Source of the DNA: Flaccisagitta enflata
Lineage: Eukaryota > Chaetognatha > Sagittoidea > Aphragmophora
DNA: 64,000 nucleotides
Direction of reading: 5' to 3'
Assembly: GCA_965153355.1 (NCBI GenBank)
Contig: OZ231127.1
Span: forward strand, 51,770,001-51,834,000
A program made the position numbers and the translations under genes. Position 1 is the first letter of the stretch, and each line of letters starts with the position of its first letter. Below, in pieces: positions 15,000-63,170 of the stretch. The notes under the pieces were generated by a model that saw nothing but the letters and a program-made list of their open reading frames with translations, searched no databases and had not been told where the DNA came from.

Positions 15000-15432
15000 C
15001 GCCCAAGGGCAATATGTGGTCAGCGATACCCGTTGCCCTGCTGTGCATCATTTTTAAATTGAAGAAATGGGAAGCAGGGCAGCGGCCCCAAAGGAGACGA
15101 AGTCCTGTAGAACACTGGGGGACTTACATCCGTCCGTCCATTCATTCGCTCCTGGAATCTGCTCTCTCAGGCCCTGAAATCTGTCCTCTCGGGATTTGAA
15201 TAAGAGCGGGCTGATCAGATTTAAGGGCCTGAGAGGGCAGATTCCAGGCCTGAGAGGGCAGATTCCAGGCCTGAGAGCGCAGATTTCAGGCGTAAGAGGA
15301 CAAATGAACAAACAAACAAATGAACAAATGAACAAATGAACAAATGAACAAACAAACAAATGAACCAACGGACGAATAAAAGTCCCCCTGTGTTCTACAG
15401 GACTGTTCCCTTGGGGTCGCTGCCCAAAAAGG
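15000..15432. mobile_element. Foldback element family A, copy A5
   Basis: Left module GGTCAGCGATACCCGTTGCCC near 15020; inverted arms with GCAGGGCAGCGGCCCC at about 15076 and GGGGTCGCTGCCCAAAAAGG at 15413-15432. ATTCCAGGCCTGAGAGGGC 21-bp units lie at about 15218-15295 and an AAATGAAC/AAAC array at 15298-15365. Confidence 0.75.
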
Positions 15433-15528
15433 AAGAAAAAAAGACACAAAAAAGTTAGGAACGGGAGATTGAAAGAGATGAACAGACCAGTGTGAAACAC
15501 GGACATCGTGTTGAAATAAAAAAAAAAA

Positions 15529-15660
15529 CAAGTGACGCGGGGTCTCAATATCGTTGGGGACGCGTGGGCAGGGGCAGCCAACCCCCATCCACACCCAAAC
15601 CCACTCCCAACACGAACTTACCAAACGCACTAACTTACGCACGCAGCTAGTTCTGTCGCA
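15529..15660 (+). mobile_element. Family B-related element, degenerate
   Basis: AAGTGACGCGGGGTCTCAAT and GGACGCGTGGGCAGGGGCAG match the subfamily start at 20081-20120 (TTGACGCGGGGTCACAAT). The 3' hairpin end is not clear, so boundaries are approximate. Confidence 0.5.
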
Positions 15661-15809
15661 TGATTCATTCACGATCATTTAATAAGACTCATTTGAAACT
15701 CATTCTACGCGATCTAACGCAGTTTCTTTCAACGGAGTAATAATTTAAAACGTGACACGTCTGCCAGCGGCATTTGTATCGATAACGCTTATACAATTTC
15801 TCTCTCCTC

Positions 15810-17193
15810 TATAGTACGATGGGAGCGATGACGACCTAGACTGGAGGATAGATTTTAGGTATCCTAATTTTATTTGTATCATAAAACATTTGAGATCTAC
15901 AGGGAATACCCCGCCAAAAGCCACCAAAGAAAATGTCATATTTCAGCCTCTAAAAATGATAATCTAATTCTGAAAAAAGTTCCTGGAAGAACTTTCCAAC
16001 CGATTTTGTCTATTCTAGACTAACAACATTGATTTTGAAAAAATGAAGTACTCGGAACAAGTGAATTACGCCTAATTTTTGATAAAAATCTTTTTTTTTC
16101 TTCAGAGAACCATCAAGGGTCGCACTCTATTTCACTGCTTTTTATAATCAAATTGTGCAAAATGGCTGGAAATGGTATCAAATTGAAGATATTTTCATGA
16201 AAATTTAGTTTCTGAAATGTTTTTTGAGTTTTCCATCATATTTCTATCAAATTCATGCATTTTCACAAGGGTTTCTGGAGCAAAAAATGGTGTTTTTGGC
16301 CTTTGATAGCCTAATTTCTGATTACACATAGATTGAGAGCTTGGTCATTTCATGAATGCATAATCTACTTCAAAATATCTTTGATTCGAGCCCAACCCCG
16401 CGGTTCTGGCTCGATAGGTTGAGATATTTCATTCAAATTAATGTAACCACTCCAAAACCCCCAAACAAGAAACAAGAAACAAGAAACAAGAAACAAGAAT
16501 CGCCAACTTTCAAGTTTATTTCAATGCTATAGTACAGCTGCAGTTCTACGTTTGTGCTAACAACATAAAATCGGTTTAAAAGTTCTTTCTGGGACTTTTT
16601 TTCAGAATTGGATTATCATTTCTAGAAGTGGAAATGTGACGTTTTCTTTTGTGGCACTTTGTTGGGTATTCCCTGTAGGCTAATTAAAGGTTGCTTTATT
16701 GAGTGAATACATTTGTGTCTCTTAAACTTCAACATGCGACTTGACCTCATCAAGAATTCATTTTTCAAGGTTCTAACCTATTTCATTAGATTGGGAAAAA
16801 ATTTTCATATAATTTTGAAAAAAAAAAATCAGCTCAATCTGACCATTTTTACAGGTTTTACGGCTAATTTTAATGAACAAAAGTTATGCAAATTAGTTTT
16901 TAGGCAAAACTTAAAATGACCATAATACCTATAAAAATGGACCGATAGAGCTGATTTTTTTTTCAAAACGATATAAGATATTCCACCGGATCTATTAAAA
17001 TAGGTTAGAACTTCGAAAAATAAAGTCTTGATGAGGTCAAGTCGCAAGTTGAAGTTTGAGAGACACAAACATTTTCACTCAATAGAGCAACCTTTAATTA
17101 GCTAAAATCTCAAATATTTTATGATACAAATGAAATTAAGATACCTAAAATCTATCCTCCAGTCTAGGTCGTCATTGCTCTCATCGTGCTGTA
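15810..17193. mobile_element. TA-flanked long inverted-repeat element (family F), carrying a nested element
   Basis: TA at 15810-15811 and 17192-17193 flank inverted ends that begin TAGTACGATGGGAGCGATG. The left arm 15812-15995 (including GACGACCTAGACTGGAGG and ACAGGGAATACC) pairs with 17105-17191 and, across an insertion, with 16580-16675. No transposase frame is seen. The interior 16000-16560 includes an AAACAAG heptamer array at 16465-16500. A second palindromic element sits at 16676-17104. Confidence 0.72.
16676..17104. mobile_element. Nested TA-flanked palindrome (family E)
   Basis: GCTAATTAAAGGTTGCT at 16679 is reverse-complemented at 17086-17102. The arms match over about 200 bp each with almost no loop, centred near 16890. 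TA lies on both sides (16676-16677, 17103-17104). Joining the flanks, CCCTGTA to AAATCTC, restores the uninterrupted arm of the outer element, seen inverted as GAGATCTACAGGG, so this is a clean insertion with TA duplication. Confidence 0.75.
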
Positions 17194-17314
17194 ACTCATT
17201 TGATTTATCTGTCTGTCTGATTGTCTCCCTATCTGTGTCTGATTGTCTCCCTATCTGTGTCTGATTGTCCCCCTATCTGTGTCTGTCTCTCAGTCTGTCG
17301 TCTTTATATTTGTC

Positions 17315-18031
<717 letters not shown>

Positions 18032-18793
18032 TACACAGCCATCAATCTCAATTGAAAAATTCTTTTAAGCTTTTTCTCAGAGATGCGTCAAATAAGTGAT
18101 CTGAAATCAATTTTTCCTTAAAGAGCATTGATTGACGTTTTTTGTATAAAGATTTTATGGACTTGGGTCGAATAGTTTTCATTTGATGTCAATTTGAAGT
18201 AGGAGTAGTTTAAGAGGTAAAATATAGGAAAATTGTTGTTTGACAAAGCAGTTCTTTTTTAAATTGGTCTCATTTCTAAACGGCTTGAGCTACAGATGCC
18301 AGGTTGGTCTCAAATGAAAGATAATTTAATGTAGTTTTAGCTATCAAAAAGAGGAAAACAGTCTTGAACCTATTTGTCATACTCTTTATTGAAAAATCCA
18401 CAAATTAAAGGAATTTTGTGAGGAAAACGATTTCAAGGATATGAAACTTAATTCAAATGCCAATTTGTTCACCAACCAAAGGAAATATGAAAAACGACAT
18501 CAAATTATCTTTCATTTGAGACCAATCTGACATTTTTTACGCTGTTTAGAAAAGAGAGCATTTTAAAGGAAGACATTTTTATAAGCAATGTTTTAATTTC
18601 TCTTTAGCTGTAAATGCCAAAATTACTTCAAATTGAGGCTGCAGACAAACTATTCAACCTAGACCAATGAAACTTTGACACTAAAAACGTCAAACATAGT
18701 AATTAAAAAGAGAATTAATTTCAGATCATGAAAATAAACCATTGAGGCACAAAAGCTTAATACTTTTTTTCAGTTGAGATTGATGACCCTGTA
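18032..18793. mobile_element. TA-flanked long palindrome, family D copy
   Basis: TA at 18032-18033 and 18792-18793. Ends CACAGCCATCAATCTCAATTG and CAACTGAAAAAAAG (inverted right end reading CAGGGTCATCAATCTCAAC). Almost the whole 760 bp folds on itself, including the internal pair TTGGTCTCAAATGAAAGATA (about 18303) and its complement near 18500. Non-coding. The family is shared with 25301-25880. Confidence 0.75.
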
Positions 18794-19482
<689 letters not shown>

Positions 19483-20080
19483 ATTTTCCTTGATATCATC
19501 TCAACAGAATGGAATAGCACCATTAGGCTAATATCTACGTCTAAACCAATTCGAATGTCATGTAACGATCAATAATTTGTGCATGTCATGTTATGTATTT
19601 TTTGCTCTCTGCGGTAAAAAGAAAGAATATTTCAACGCATTAAAATAATTATTGGAATGCTGTTGTAAAACCCAAAGAATCTTTGTTGGCACTCTCGATG
19701 TAATGGGACGTGTGTAATCAATAATTCCCAAAGATACAATATTCATGATAAACAATGTATAAATCAGATCAACCTCAAGTTGGTGTATAGGATGTATGTA
19801 TAAAATTTGCGTCAATCTTCAATGGAGAGATGGGAAAAAGCTCGCGTTCAAAAAAGGAAGAGAAACCTTGAACCTGGAACGTCTAGAGTAAAGACGGCCG
19901 GCCCGACCAACTGAGCAGTTTCTCTCCTCTTATTCCGGAGTAGAAATGACCATACATGTTCCCTTTTGTGTGGGGACGGTTCATTGAGCCAAATCTCAAG
20001 TCAAAAATGAAAAAAAAGTGTTGTAAACTCTTTACACGACACAAAACCAAAAAAATTAGACTGAGCCAAATTCAAAACCA

Positions 20081-20306
20081 ATTGACGCGGGGTCACAATA
20101 TTGTTGCGGACGGGTGGGCAGGAACAAACGGCCTCCATCCGCACCCTCCCCTACCCCCTACACACACATACTTACACACAGAAAAACACAACTGCAGCAT
20201 CAGAAATGCATGTTTTTGCACTTTTTTACTCAATCATCACAAACGGACCCACAGACCCACGGACGGACAAAGCCTCTTATAGAGTTGCGCGTCCACAACC
20301 AAAAAA
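20081..20306 (+). mobile_element. Family B element, CGGGGTC subfamily
   Basis: TTGACGCGGGGTCACAATAT start, GCGGACGGGTGGGCAGGAAC block, CCCACGGACGGACAAAGCC and a terminal imperfect hairpin AGTTGCG-CGTC-CACAAC followed by AAAAAA at about 20283-20306. It lies in the gap just beyond the 3' end of cut. Confidence 0.7.
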
Positions 20307-20588
20307 GATAAAAAATGTGCATATACTGACCTGTCAGAAACAAAAGGACACATGAAGAAAAGCACATTTGCACGGATTCAAAGGCTACCACACCCCAAAC
20401 ACGTCATTCGATTAAGTAGGCCCTGTATGGTTATGTATTTGTCTTTCTTATTTCGTCGAACCGTCATTACATACAAAAAAAGATATTGGGTGAGAAACCT
20501 CCTCACTCTTTCTTCCCTCCATAATAATGTCACAATGAATTCAATCTAATTTTCATGATTACATAGTTGGAATTGTGCAAAAGTTTCG
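20307..20588 (-). other. Probable 3' UTR / 3' flank of cut
   Basis: Directly downstream of the cut stop on the minus strand. No AATAAA was found close to the stop, so the transcript end is not placed. Confidence 0.4.
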
Positions 20589-52546
<31,958 letters not shown>

Positions 52547-53042
52547 TATTTGTCACGCACTGAAAAAAGTATGAATTAAGACAAATGAAATCAAAGGGGA
52601 TGAGGTGGAAGACGCTAATTTGCATATCGCCGTATTAGGCTTTATTTGTAAAATGATCAAGCGCCGCGACCGCATCGTAATGACGAGACGATTTTATGTT
52701 TAAATCGATATGTGTTGGTTTCCTAGATTTGTGTCAAGTTAAGCTGCGTAGAGGAGATGCAACCAACTTTTTTCTCGTGCTCCGATTCAGGAAAGAATTT
52801 TGTCGAGTACTTCACGATTTTATAGTCACATAAGATTATCAGTGTCGCCGGAGATGTTTTGGGGCATTTTTTTGATCGAGGAAATGCCGCGGTTTCATCA
52901 AAAGTGTTGATGACGATCTGCGTTTTACTATCTCTATCAATGTGACGTAGTCTGACTTTCATCCCATCTGTCTGTCCGTAAGTCTGCGTGAGTATCTGTC
53001 TATCTGTCCGACCGCCCATCCGTCTATCTATTTGTCTGTATG

Positions 53043-53045
<3 letters not shown>
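52547..53045 (-). other. 5' side of cut: splice acceptor and upstream intron
   Basis: TTTTTTCAG acceptor at about 52560-52568, 13 nt before the ATG. The sequence beyond is presumably intron of the 5' UTR; the octamer-like TAATTTGCATAT at about 52618 is the only motif noted. A GTCC/GTCT-rich tract lies at 52965-53045. Confidence 0.5.

Positions 53046-53096
<51 letters not shown>
53046..53096. repeat. (CT)n microsatellite
   Basis: About 50 bp of CT. Confidence 0.94.
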
Positions 53097-53101
<5 letters not shown>

Positions 53102-53227
53102 GATGATTGTATCAATTACATATCAATTAGTTTTGGATGAAAACAAAATAACTTGAAAAAAAAAAAAGATATTCCCGATAAAATCTTTATCCCCGGTAGG
53201 ATTGCCTTGAACTATCACTCTCTTTTG

Positions 53228-53852
<625 letters not shown>

Positions 53853-54032
53853 TACAATGAAACCCCGCAATAACAAGCCCGCTTTTGAAGATTTACCATT
53901 AATAAAGGTTAACATTTTAAGGTCCCAAATGATAATTTTCAATATGATTTCATCTCTCTTTAAAGGTAAACCTAAATCAAACATGAAAAATCATCAGTCC
54001 CGATTAGACCGATGAGGCGGGGTCCTACTGTA
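53853..54032. mobile_element. TA-flanked MITE, family C
   Basis: TA at 53853-53854 and 54031-54032; ends CAATGAAACCCCGCAATAAC and GATGAGGCGGGGTCCTACTG. About 176 bp, non-coding. Confidence 0.62.
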
Positions 54033-54112
54033 TCTTCTTAAAATTCACAATAAGGAAAAAAGCTCAACAAACGGAGATGTTATTTAATTGGTATGCGATG
54101 AAAATCGAAATG

Positions 54113-54116
<4 letters not shown>

Positions 54117-54202
<86 letters not shown>
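54117..54202. repeat. (GA)n microsatellite
   Basis: About 85 bp of GA. Confidence 0.95.
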
Positions 54203-54208
<6 letters not shown>

Positions 54209-54334
54209 GATTTAAAACGGCAAGTTTTTGGGATCGCCGAAAGATCGATCGATAAAAATCTTAAAAGCAAAATTTAATTAATGATCGTTGGTCATGTGAC
54301 TCAATGGAACATCGGCGGCATAATAGCGTAAGAG

Positions 54335-54485
<151 letters not shown>

Positions 54486-54655
54486 AGTTACGGAAGATGG
54501 ATGGAAGGAGAAAAAAGTTTTGACATTTTTTGAAAGGAATATCGATCAGAAAAGAAAAGAAAAAAAAAGAGCGGGAAAAGAAAGGGGGAAAGAAAACCCA
54601 GGGAATAAAACTTCCATCTTGAAAAAGTCAAAAATAAAGGGTGCAGATGAAATGG

Positions 54656-54765
<110 letters not shown>

Positions 54766-55352
54766 AAAGAGATGAGAGCATTGTAAGGCTTGAAAAGACT
54801 GCACAGATATCAGAGAAAGGAAGTCTGTAGAAATGGTTTTATAGATTCACCTATCGGCCGACTTTGACGCGTCATGACGGTGAGCAAATATCACATCGCT
54901 CGCTAAAAAAAAAAAAAGACACAGGAAAACGATCCAGAGTGATTGAACGCGCGCGCGAAAATAACAGTAACAGAGGCAGAGAAAGAGCGAAAAAAAAGGA
55001 AAGAGATAAATACAGAAAGATACAGAGAAACTGTAGAAAAAAAAGCAAGGGGAAATATATTTATATCCCGAAACAAATAAAAGCTTTATCAATGTGAGAG
55101 AGAAACAAGAGATAGGATTTATCAAAGCTTTATTTGCTCGCGATTCGAGGCGATGTGGTCAAACATAACGGATCGTCCAATACCCGATCTGTGAAAGCCG
55201 AGGCAAAAACCCGAAATATGTCTTCTTTCTCTCGCTCTCTAAACATTATAGAATCCCTTTCTATCTTATTTCCATTTTCTTCTTTTTCTGACAATTTTTT
55301 TCCTATCTTTTGGCTGTAGTCATATCCACGTGTATCTTGGAGAATGTCTTGT
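54766..55352. other. Unassigned spacer
   Basis: Purine-rich on one side, otherwise without gene signal. Confidence 0.4.
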
Positions 55353-55562
55353 AGGTTCGTTCGTTCGTTCGTTCGTTCGTTCGTTCGTTCGTTCGTTCGT
55401 TCGTTCGTTCGTTCGTTCGTTCGTTCGTTCGTTCGTTCGTTCGTGCGTGCGTGCGTTCGTTCGTTCATTCGTTCGTTCGTTGGTTTGTTCGTTCGTTCGT
55501 TCGGTCGTTTGTTCATTCGTTCGTTTGTTCATTCGTTCTTTCGTTCGTTCGTTCGTTCACTC
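55353..55562. repeat. (TTCG)n array
   Basis: About 50 units of GTTC/TTCG with GTGC and ATTC variants; an unusual CpG-containing tetranucleotide array. Confidence 0.95.
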
Positions 55563-55869
55563 GTTGGTTCTTTCGTTTGTAATAATTTCAAGCTTATAAT
55601 CTTTAAAGATTTTCCAACACATCTCATAAGACGTCGTGGATCCCAAAAGAGCACAAGTGTGCCAAACGTAAGACCAACCAACCATGGCCTGGGACGGACA
55701 GACAGGATAAAGAGGGTATAGAGTTGCGTTTCGAATGTGAAGTTAGACAAAAAGGGGAAATGTGATGTTGTAGACGATGACGGAAAATTTCTGTCTTTTT
55801 TTCAATTCCCACGAGAGGTCAACACCGCCGTCTTGTTTTCGCTCTTTGCGGTGAACAAGTGAACATGTG

Positions 55870-55873
<4 letters not shown>
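55563..55873. other. Unassigned spacer
   Basis: GACGGACAGACAGG and TATAGAGTTGCG at 55691-55730 may be the remains of a family B element. Confidence 0.35.
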
Positions 55874-55927
<54 letters not shown>

Positions 55928-55995
55928 GCTTTCGATCCTTTGTTCTTTTTTTTTTGTGATTCTATTTCTGAATTTCTCTGTTTTTCCCCCTCCCT

Positions 55996-56068
<73 letters not shown>

Positions 56069-56186
56069 TTTTCCCCCTCCCGCTTCCTCTCTCCATCCTT
56101 TCCCTGCATGACACTCAAGTGACGTATTTTTTGGGGAAATCCTTTTTTTCCCCGAAAAAATTTTTCCGGAGGTTTCAATTGGTCAC

Positions 56187-56255
<69 letters not shown>
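55874..56255. repeat. Three (CT)n arrays
   Basis: CT at 55874-55925, 56000-56064 and 56190-56252, separated by pyrimidine-rich DNA. Confidence 0.94.
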
Positions 56256-56256
<1 letters not shown>

Positions 56257-56460
56257 CTCACGCTAACGACGGGACTTTAAAGATGGAAGGGTGATTCCGT
56301 TGTACTATTCGTGTGATCGGGGGAAAAAACAGAATGAGTGAAAAAAAGGGGAAAAAAACTTTTGATAAAAAGTGATGAAAAGGGGTCAGGTGTAACGAGT
56401 CAATGATGAAACCGACTTGCAGCCCCCCAAAAATGGGAGGAGGACGAGGAAGAAAAAATA

Positions 56461-57145
56461 GCAGCCCAAAGGCAGTAAGTGGTCAGCGGTAACCGTGCCC
56501 AGCTTGAGTAGTGTGTGATTTAAGTTGAGGGGGAGCAGGGCAGCGGCCCCGAAGGGGACGAAGTCCTGTAGAACACAGGGGGAATCTGTCTGTCCGTCCA
56601 TCCATCCGTCCGTCCGTTCGTCCCCCTCTGCCCCATCCTCAGGGCTTCCTCTCCTTTGGGGCCAATTCTGACCCAAACTCTGCTAAATAGCCCAAATCCA
56701 AGCAATATGGCCCAAATCTAAGCAAAATGGCCCTAATCCAAGCAAAATGGCCCAAATCTTAGCAAAATGGCCCAAATCTGGTCAGAATCTAGGTATTGGA
56801 GACACCAATATGGGTCTAAATGGCCAAAATGATGGAGCCCAGGCCAGAACTGGGGTTTTCTGGCAAGATTGGGCCATTTAGCTTGAATTTGGCCCATTTT
56901 GCTTAGGTTTGGGCCATTTTGCTTAGATTTGGGCCATATTGCTTAGATTTGGGCCATATTGCTTATATTTGGGCTATTTAGCAGAGTTTGGGTCAGAATA
57001 GGCCCCAAAGGAGACGAAGCCCTGAGGATGGGGCAGGGGGGGACGGACGGACGGATGTATGTACGGACGGACGTTCGGACGGACGGACAGATTCCCCCTG
57101 TGTTCTACAGGACTTCGCCCCCTTCGGGGCCGCTGCCCAAAAAGG
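56461..57145. mobile_element. Foldback element family A, copy A6 (most complete)
   Basis: Left module GGTCAGCGGTAACCGTGCCC near 56480. The left arm from GCAGGGCAGCGGCCCCGAAG (56535) through GTCCTGTAGAACACAGGGGG, a GTCC tract, and AGCAAAATGGCCCAAATCTA 20-bp units (56690-56770) is mirrored by AGATTTGGGCCATTTTGCTT units (56885-56985), a GGAC tract and a right end at GGGGCCGCTGCCCAAAAAGG (about 57126-57145). The central loop is about 100 bp. No coding capacity. Confidence 0.82.
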
Positions 57146-57494
57146 GGAAGGGGTTGTTCAATTGGACTTTTGGAACCAAAGAGATGGAAAAAAGTTGCAT
57201 TCGATATCATGAAGTATTTTGGAATTCTTAGCTTCACTTGTAAGAGGACTTATCATGGAAAATATGGAGATATCAAAAATATCTTTTATGTTCAAGATGT
57301 GGAGAATGAGGTCAACAAAATCTAATAGATTTCCGAGTTATGTTTAAAGTCAAAGCTTAAATTGAGAAAAAAAAATATTGAAAATCATACAGGCATTTTT
57401 CTGAAATAAAAATAATGGTTCTTTTAGCTGCGTTGATTCGTTATCAAACGGACGCGTCGCAAATAACAAATTAAACTCAACTTTTAAGAAAACG
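57146..57494. other. Unassigned spacer
   Basis: No supported gene. Confidence 0.4.
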
Positions 57495-57496
57495 AA

Positions 57497-58424
<928 letters not shown>

Positions 58425-58682
58425 CTACTGCAACCACATCAGCAACAACATAAGCTGCCTCATCGGCAACCATATTGGCCATCACACCGGCAACCAGATC
58501 AGCCACAACATCGGCGACCACATCACCAACCACATCGGCAACCACATTGGTCACCACATAAGCCACCTTACCGACAACCACATCAGCAACCACGCCGATA
58601 ACCGTATTGGCAACCACATCAGCCACCACATCAGCCACCACATAGGCAACAACATAGGCAACCACATAGGCAACCACATCGG
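58425..58682. repeat. 12-bp minisatellite (CACATCGGCAAC type)
   Basis: About 20 units of a 12-bp motif ACCACATCGGCA with variants (CAGC, TAGG, TTGG). On the minus strand it is open throughout and would read as VVAD/VVAY repeats, but there is no supporting start, splice or domain. Confidence 0.85.
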
Positions 58683-59381
58683 GATACGCGTGACAATGCG
58701 CGCCGGTGAGTTGCTCAGGCAGGAGGGACTTGAGTGACGGAGGCCACCGGTACTCAAAGCTCTAGAGCCAGGCAGTGGTTGTGTTTATCTTATTGCAGCA
58801 AAAGGCATGAATCAGCGATTTAAGACATTTTTCGAATATGGATTAGCCTCTCTCTCTCTCTCTCTCTCTTCTTTTTCTCTCCCGCACATACACACACAGA
58901 ACTAGAATTTATACTTTGTTTCGTTTTTGCTTTTCTTTTTCTGTTTTGCTCGTCTGTATCTATATGTCAATGGATGTGGCGTGCCCGCGTGCTCCCCCCC
59001 CCATCTTTCAAATTGCCAATGTGCCCGCGATTCTGTCTGTCCATCAGAACGTTTGCTTGATCGCTTTGCTTTCCCGTGTACCAACTTCTTTTGATTTTTT
59101 TTTTCTGGTTATGTTATTGATCTTGTTGTCGCCGTTTTTTCTTCCCTCACTCAAACCCAATTTCCATCTAGGTGCACTCTCTTTACATTGCTTGTGGTCA
59201 TTCTCTTATTCTCTGTCTGTGTTTGTCTCCGTGACTTCCCCCCTTTCTGTCCAGCTATATGGGAGTCTCTGCGCGTGAGTTCTTATCCCTGTCTGTCTAT
59301 CTGTCTATCTGCCTATCTGTATGTCTGTCGGTCTGCCTGTCTGTCTTTCCCACTGTGTCTGTTTGTCTGTCTGTCTGTCAG

Positions 59382-59383
<2 letters not shown>
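58683..59383. other. Unassigned pyrimidine-rich spacer
   Basis: Short CT runs (58846-58870) and TGTC/TATC units (59288-59380). No gene. Confidence 0.4.
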
Positions 59384-60983
<1,600 letters not shown>

Positions 60984-62018
60984 TTTCCTTTTCAGTTCGG
61001 TTTCACTTTTTCTCTTTCTCTCTTTCCTGTTCTTCGTCAACATGGTTCATGTCAACAAGCAAAGTAAAAACCTCTTAAAATTTTGCCGATTCAATTTCAA
61101 ATTCGTGAATGACCATATTTTTGACGAGTGTGTATCAATAGAAATAGAAATAGAAATAGAAAGGCGCGATTTTATTTGAAAGATTTTTTTTTCTCCTGAT
61201 CTTGTCTCGTTCTCTTGTCATTGCATTCTTACGTTTTTGAGTGAAAACGATGTTTGAAACTTTGAATGGCTGAAGTGATGTTCAGTAAGAATCTATTTTC
61301 GGCCAATCTTATCCATTCTTCCCTGAGATGCTTATCAGCAGCGCGATTTTCGTTCGAAATAACAGAGAAAAAAAGGCGGTTTACAAGTAGTTTGTATGTC
61401 GCTGAAGCGGAAATTGGGAGCGTGCTGCAGAGTTTTGCATTTACAAGCACGTCTTTAGCAGCATCATCGTCTTAATGGTGAATTGGGGGGAAAAACGTCA
61501 GACCAACAGAGACTAAATGCCTGAAATTATGATTAGGGCTAGGCGTGTGTAAATTCTGGCAAAAATGAGAGAGAGCCTTAACATCAGAAAATAGGATGCT
61601 TTCTCAGTAGATTTGGAACTCCGTTGTCGTCGCAATGAGGGACTTATACGGTGCAGTGAAACTGACTGGGATATTTTAAATAGTTTTGTGACTTCTGTGG
61701 CAATGGGTGTGTTATTCTAATGACTGTGCCAGTACAAAGATAATATGTTTGCTATTTGTTTGGCAATGGGTGCGTTAAATTCTGATGGCAGCGTAACTGT
61801 AATGGCGGTGACGTTCATTACAGAAGTGGAGTTCTCCACCCTTTTTGCTTAACTCTTAGTATTGATTATCGGTAACTCGGCGTCACTTCGGCTGTCCTCT
61901 TCTTTTTCATCGATGTCATATTTTTTTCTCCTCTTCCCTACCTTAACTTACACGCTATTCCATAATTTGAGACGTCGGTCGGTCTATCGGTTACCTGCAT
62001 TTTATGGCGTTTTGATCG
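60984..62018. other. Unassigned spacer
   Basis: Contains an AAATAG hexamer repeat (61137-61162). A minus-strand frame at 61229-61450 (LREEWIRLAENRFLLN) looks protein-like but is not recognised. Confidence 0.35.
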
Positions 62019-62044
62019 TTTTTTTTTTTTTTTTTTTTTTTTTT
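62019..62044. repeat. Poly(T) run
   Basis: 26 consecutive T. Confidence 0.95.
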
Positions 62045-62414
62045 GAAGAACTGCCCTTATTTGCTTTGTTGACCATGTTTTCCTTCTTTTTGGGCAGCGG
62101 CGAGGTGTGGCTGAACAGTTCGCTTTTGAACAATGACAATGAATTCAGAACTGTTGTAAACCACAGGTAAACTACACCAACAAAATACATAACAAAACAA
62201 CAGAACAACTAACTTTTATCAGCATTACAAAGCCTGATGCAAACGCGATGTGTAAAAGCGGGAAGGCAAACGAACAGATCGATTCATTGACCAGCGGTTT
62301 ATAGAGTTTGGTTAATTGAAATCAAGAAGGTGACGATTTGAAAAGAAAAGCGAAACGCAAAGAATTAGAAAGACAAAAAAAGATGAAAAGAATATCAATT
62401 GAAAACTAAAAAAC

Positions 62415-62480
62415 AACAAGGCCGGATACACGGCAATCCAGTCGCGGACTGTTGGGCAGGGGCAGTAGAGCGAAAACCAC
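62415..62480 (+). mobile_element. Family B element, 5' half
   Basis: AACAAGGCCGGATACACGGC, then CCAGTCGCGGACTGTTGGGC and GGGGCAG; the tetranucleotide tract and hairpin end are missing. Confidence 0.65.
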
Positions 62481-62761
62481 CCGAAATTCAAAAATGTGAC
62501 GTCTTCGACTTTTTGACATATTCGAGAGAAACAGGGTTTTCATTTTCTTATGGGGAAGTTGAGGGTCTCCACCGACCGATTGCACCCTCAGACGAAATTG
62601 ACAGGGTAAGTAAATTTGATAATTCTCTTTCATTTGGCGCCAAGCAGAATGCTCTACGACAAATATTTTTCGCGCTATGATTTTTTAAAGATTTATTTAT
62701 GAAAATTTCGAATATAATTTTTTTATTTTTTATGATTTTGTGTAGGATCAATAACGTAGTG

Positions 62762-63170
62762 TATTTATGTTTATGTGAGCATGCAAATACAAAAAGACAT
62801 GTTTATGAGCACAGCTGCTCATCTGTGAGAGCGTTTTTGAGCATTTTAGCTCATTTAGCTCACTTAGCTCAGTCTATTCTTTCTTATTTCAAATATGATA
62901 AATGACTAAATATTTTCATACTTACTTAAGCAAGCAATTAAAAAAACAAGTCAGTGAGCAGAGCTCCTCATCTGTGACAGCGTTTTTAAGTAATCTAGCT
63001 CATTTAGCTCATTTAGCTTGCTCTTTTTCTCTGATTTTGAATAGGATAGATAAATTAATGTTTTGATTTAAACATGCAAGTACAAGGAAGCATATCAGTG
63101 AGTAAAGCTGATTGTCTGATTGAATTATTTTGAATATTTTAGCTCATCTAGCTCATTTGGCTCAGTCCTG
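62762..63170. repeat. ~149-bp tandem repeat, about 2.7 units
   Basis: Homologous landmarks recur at 149 bp (ATCTGTGA at 62821 and 62970) and 144 bp (third unit). Each unit holds AAACATGCAAGTACAA-like sequence and a nested TTTAGCTCA repeat (62844-62872, 62994-63020, 63138-63165). Confidence 0.85.

Noticed and set aside
20301-20588. Polyadenylation signal for cut
   Set aside because: No AATAAA on the minus strand near the stop; the transcript end is left open.
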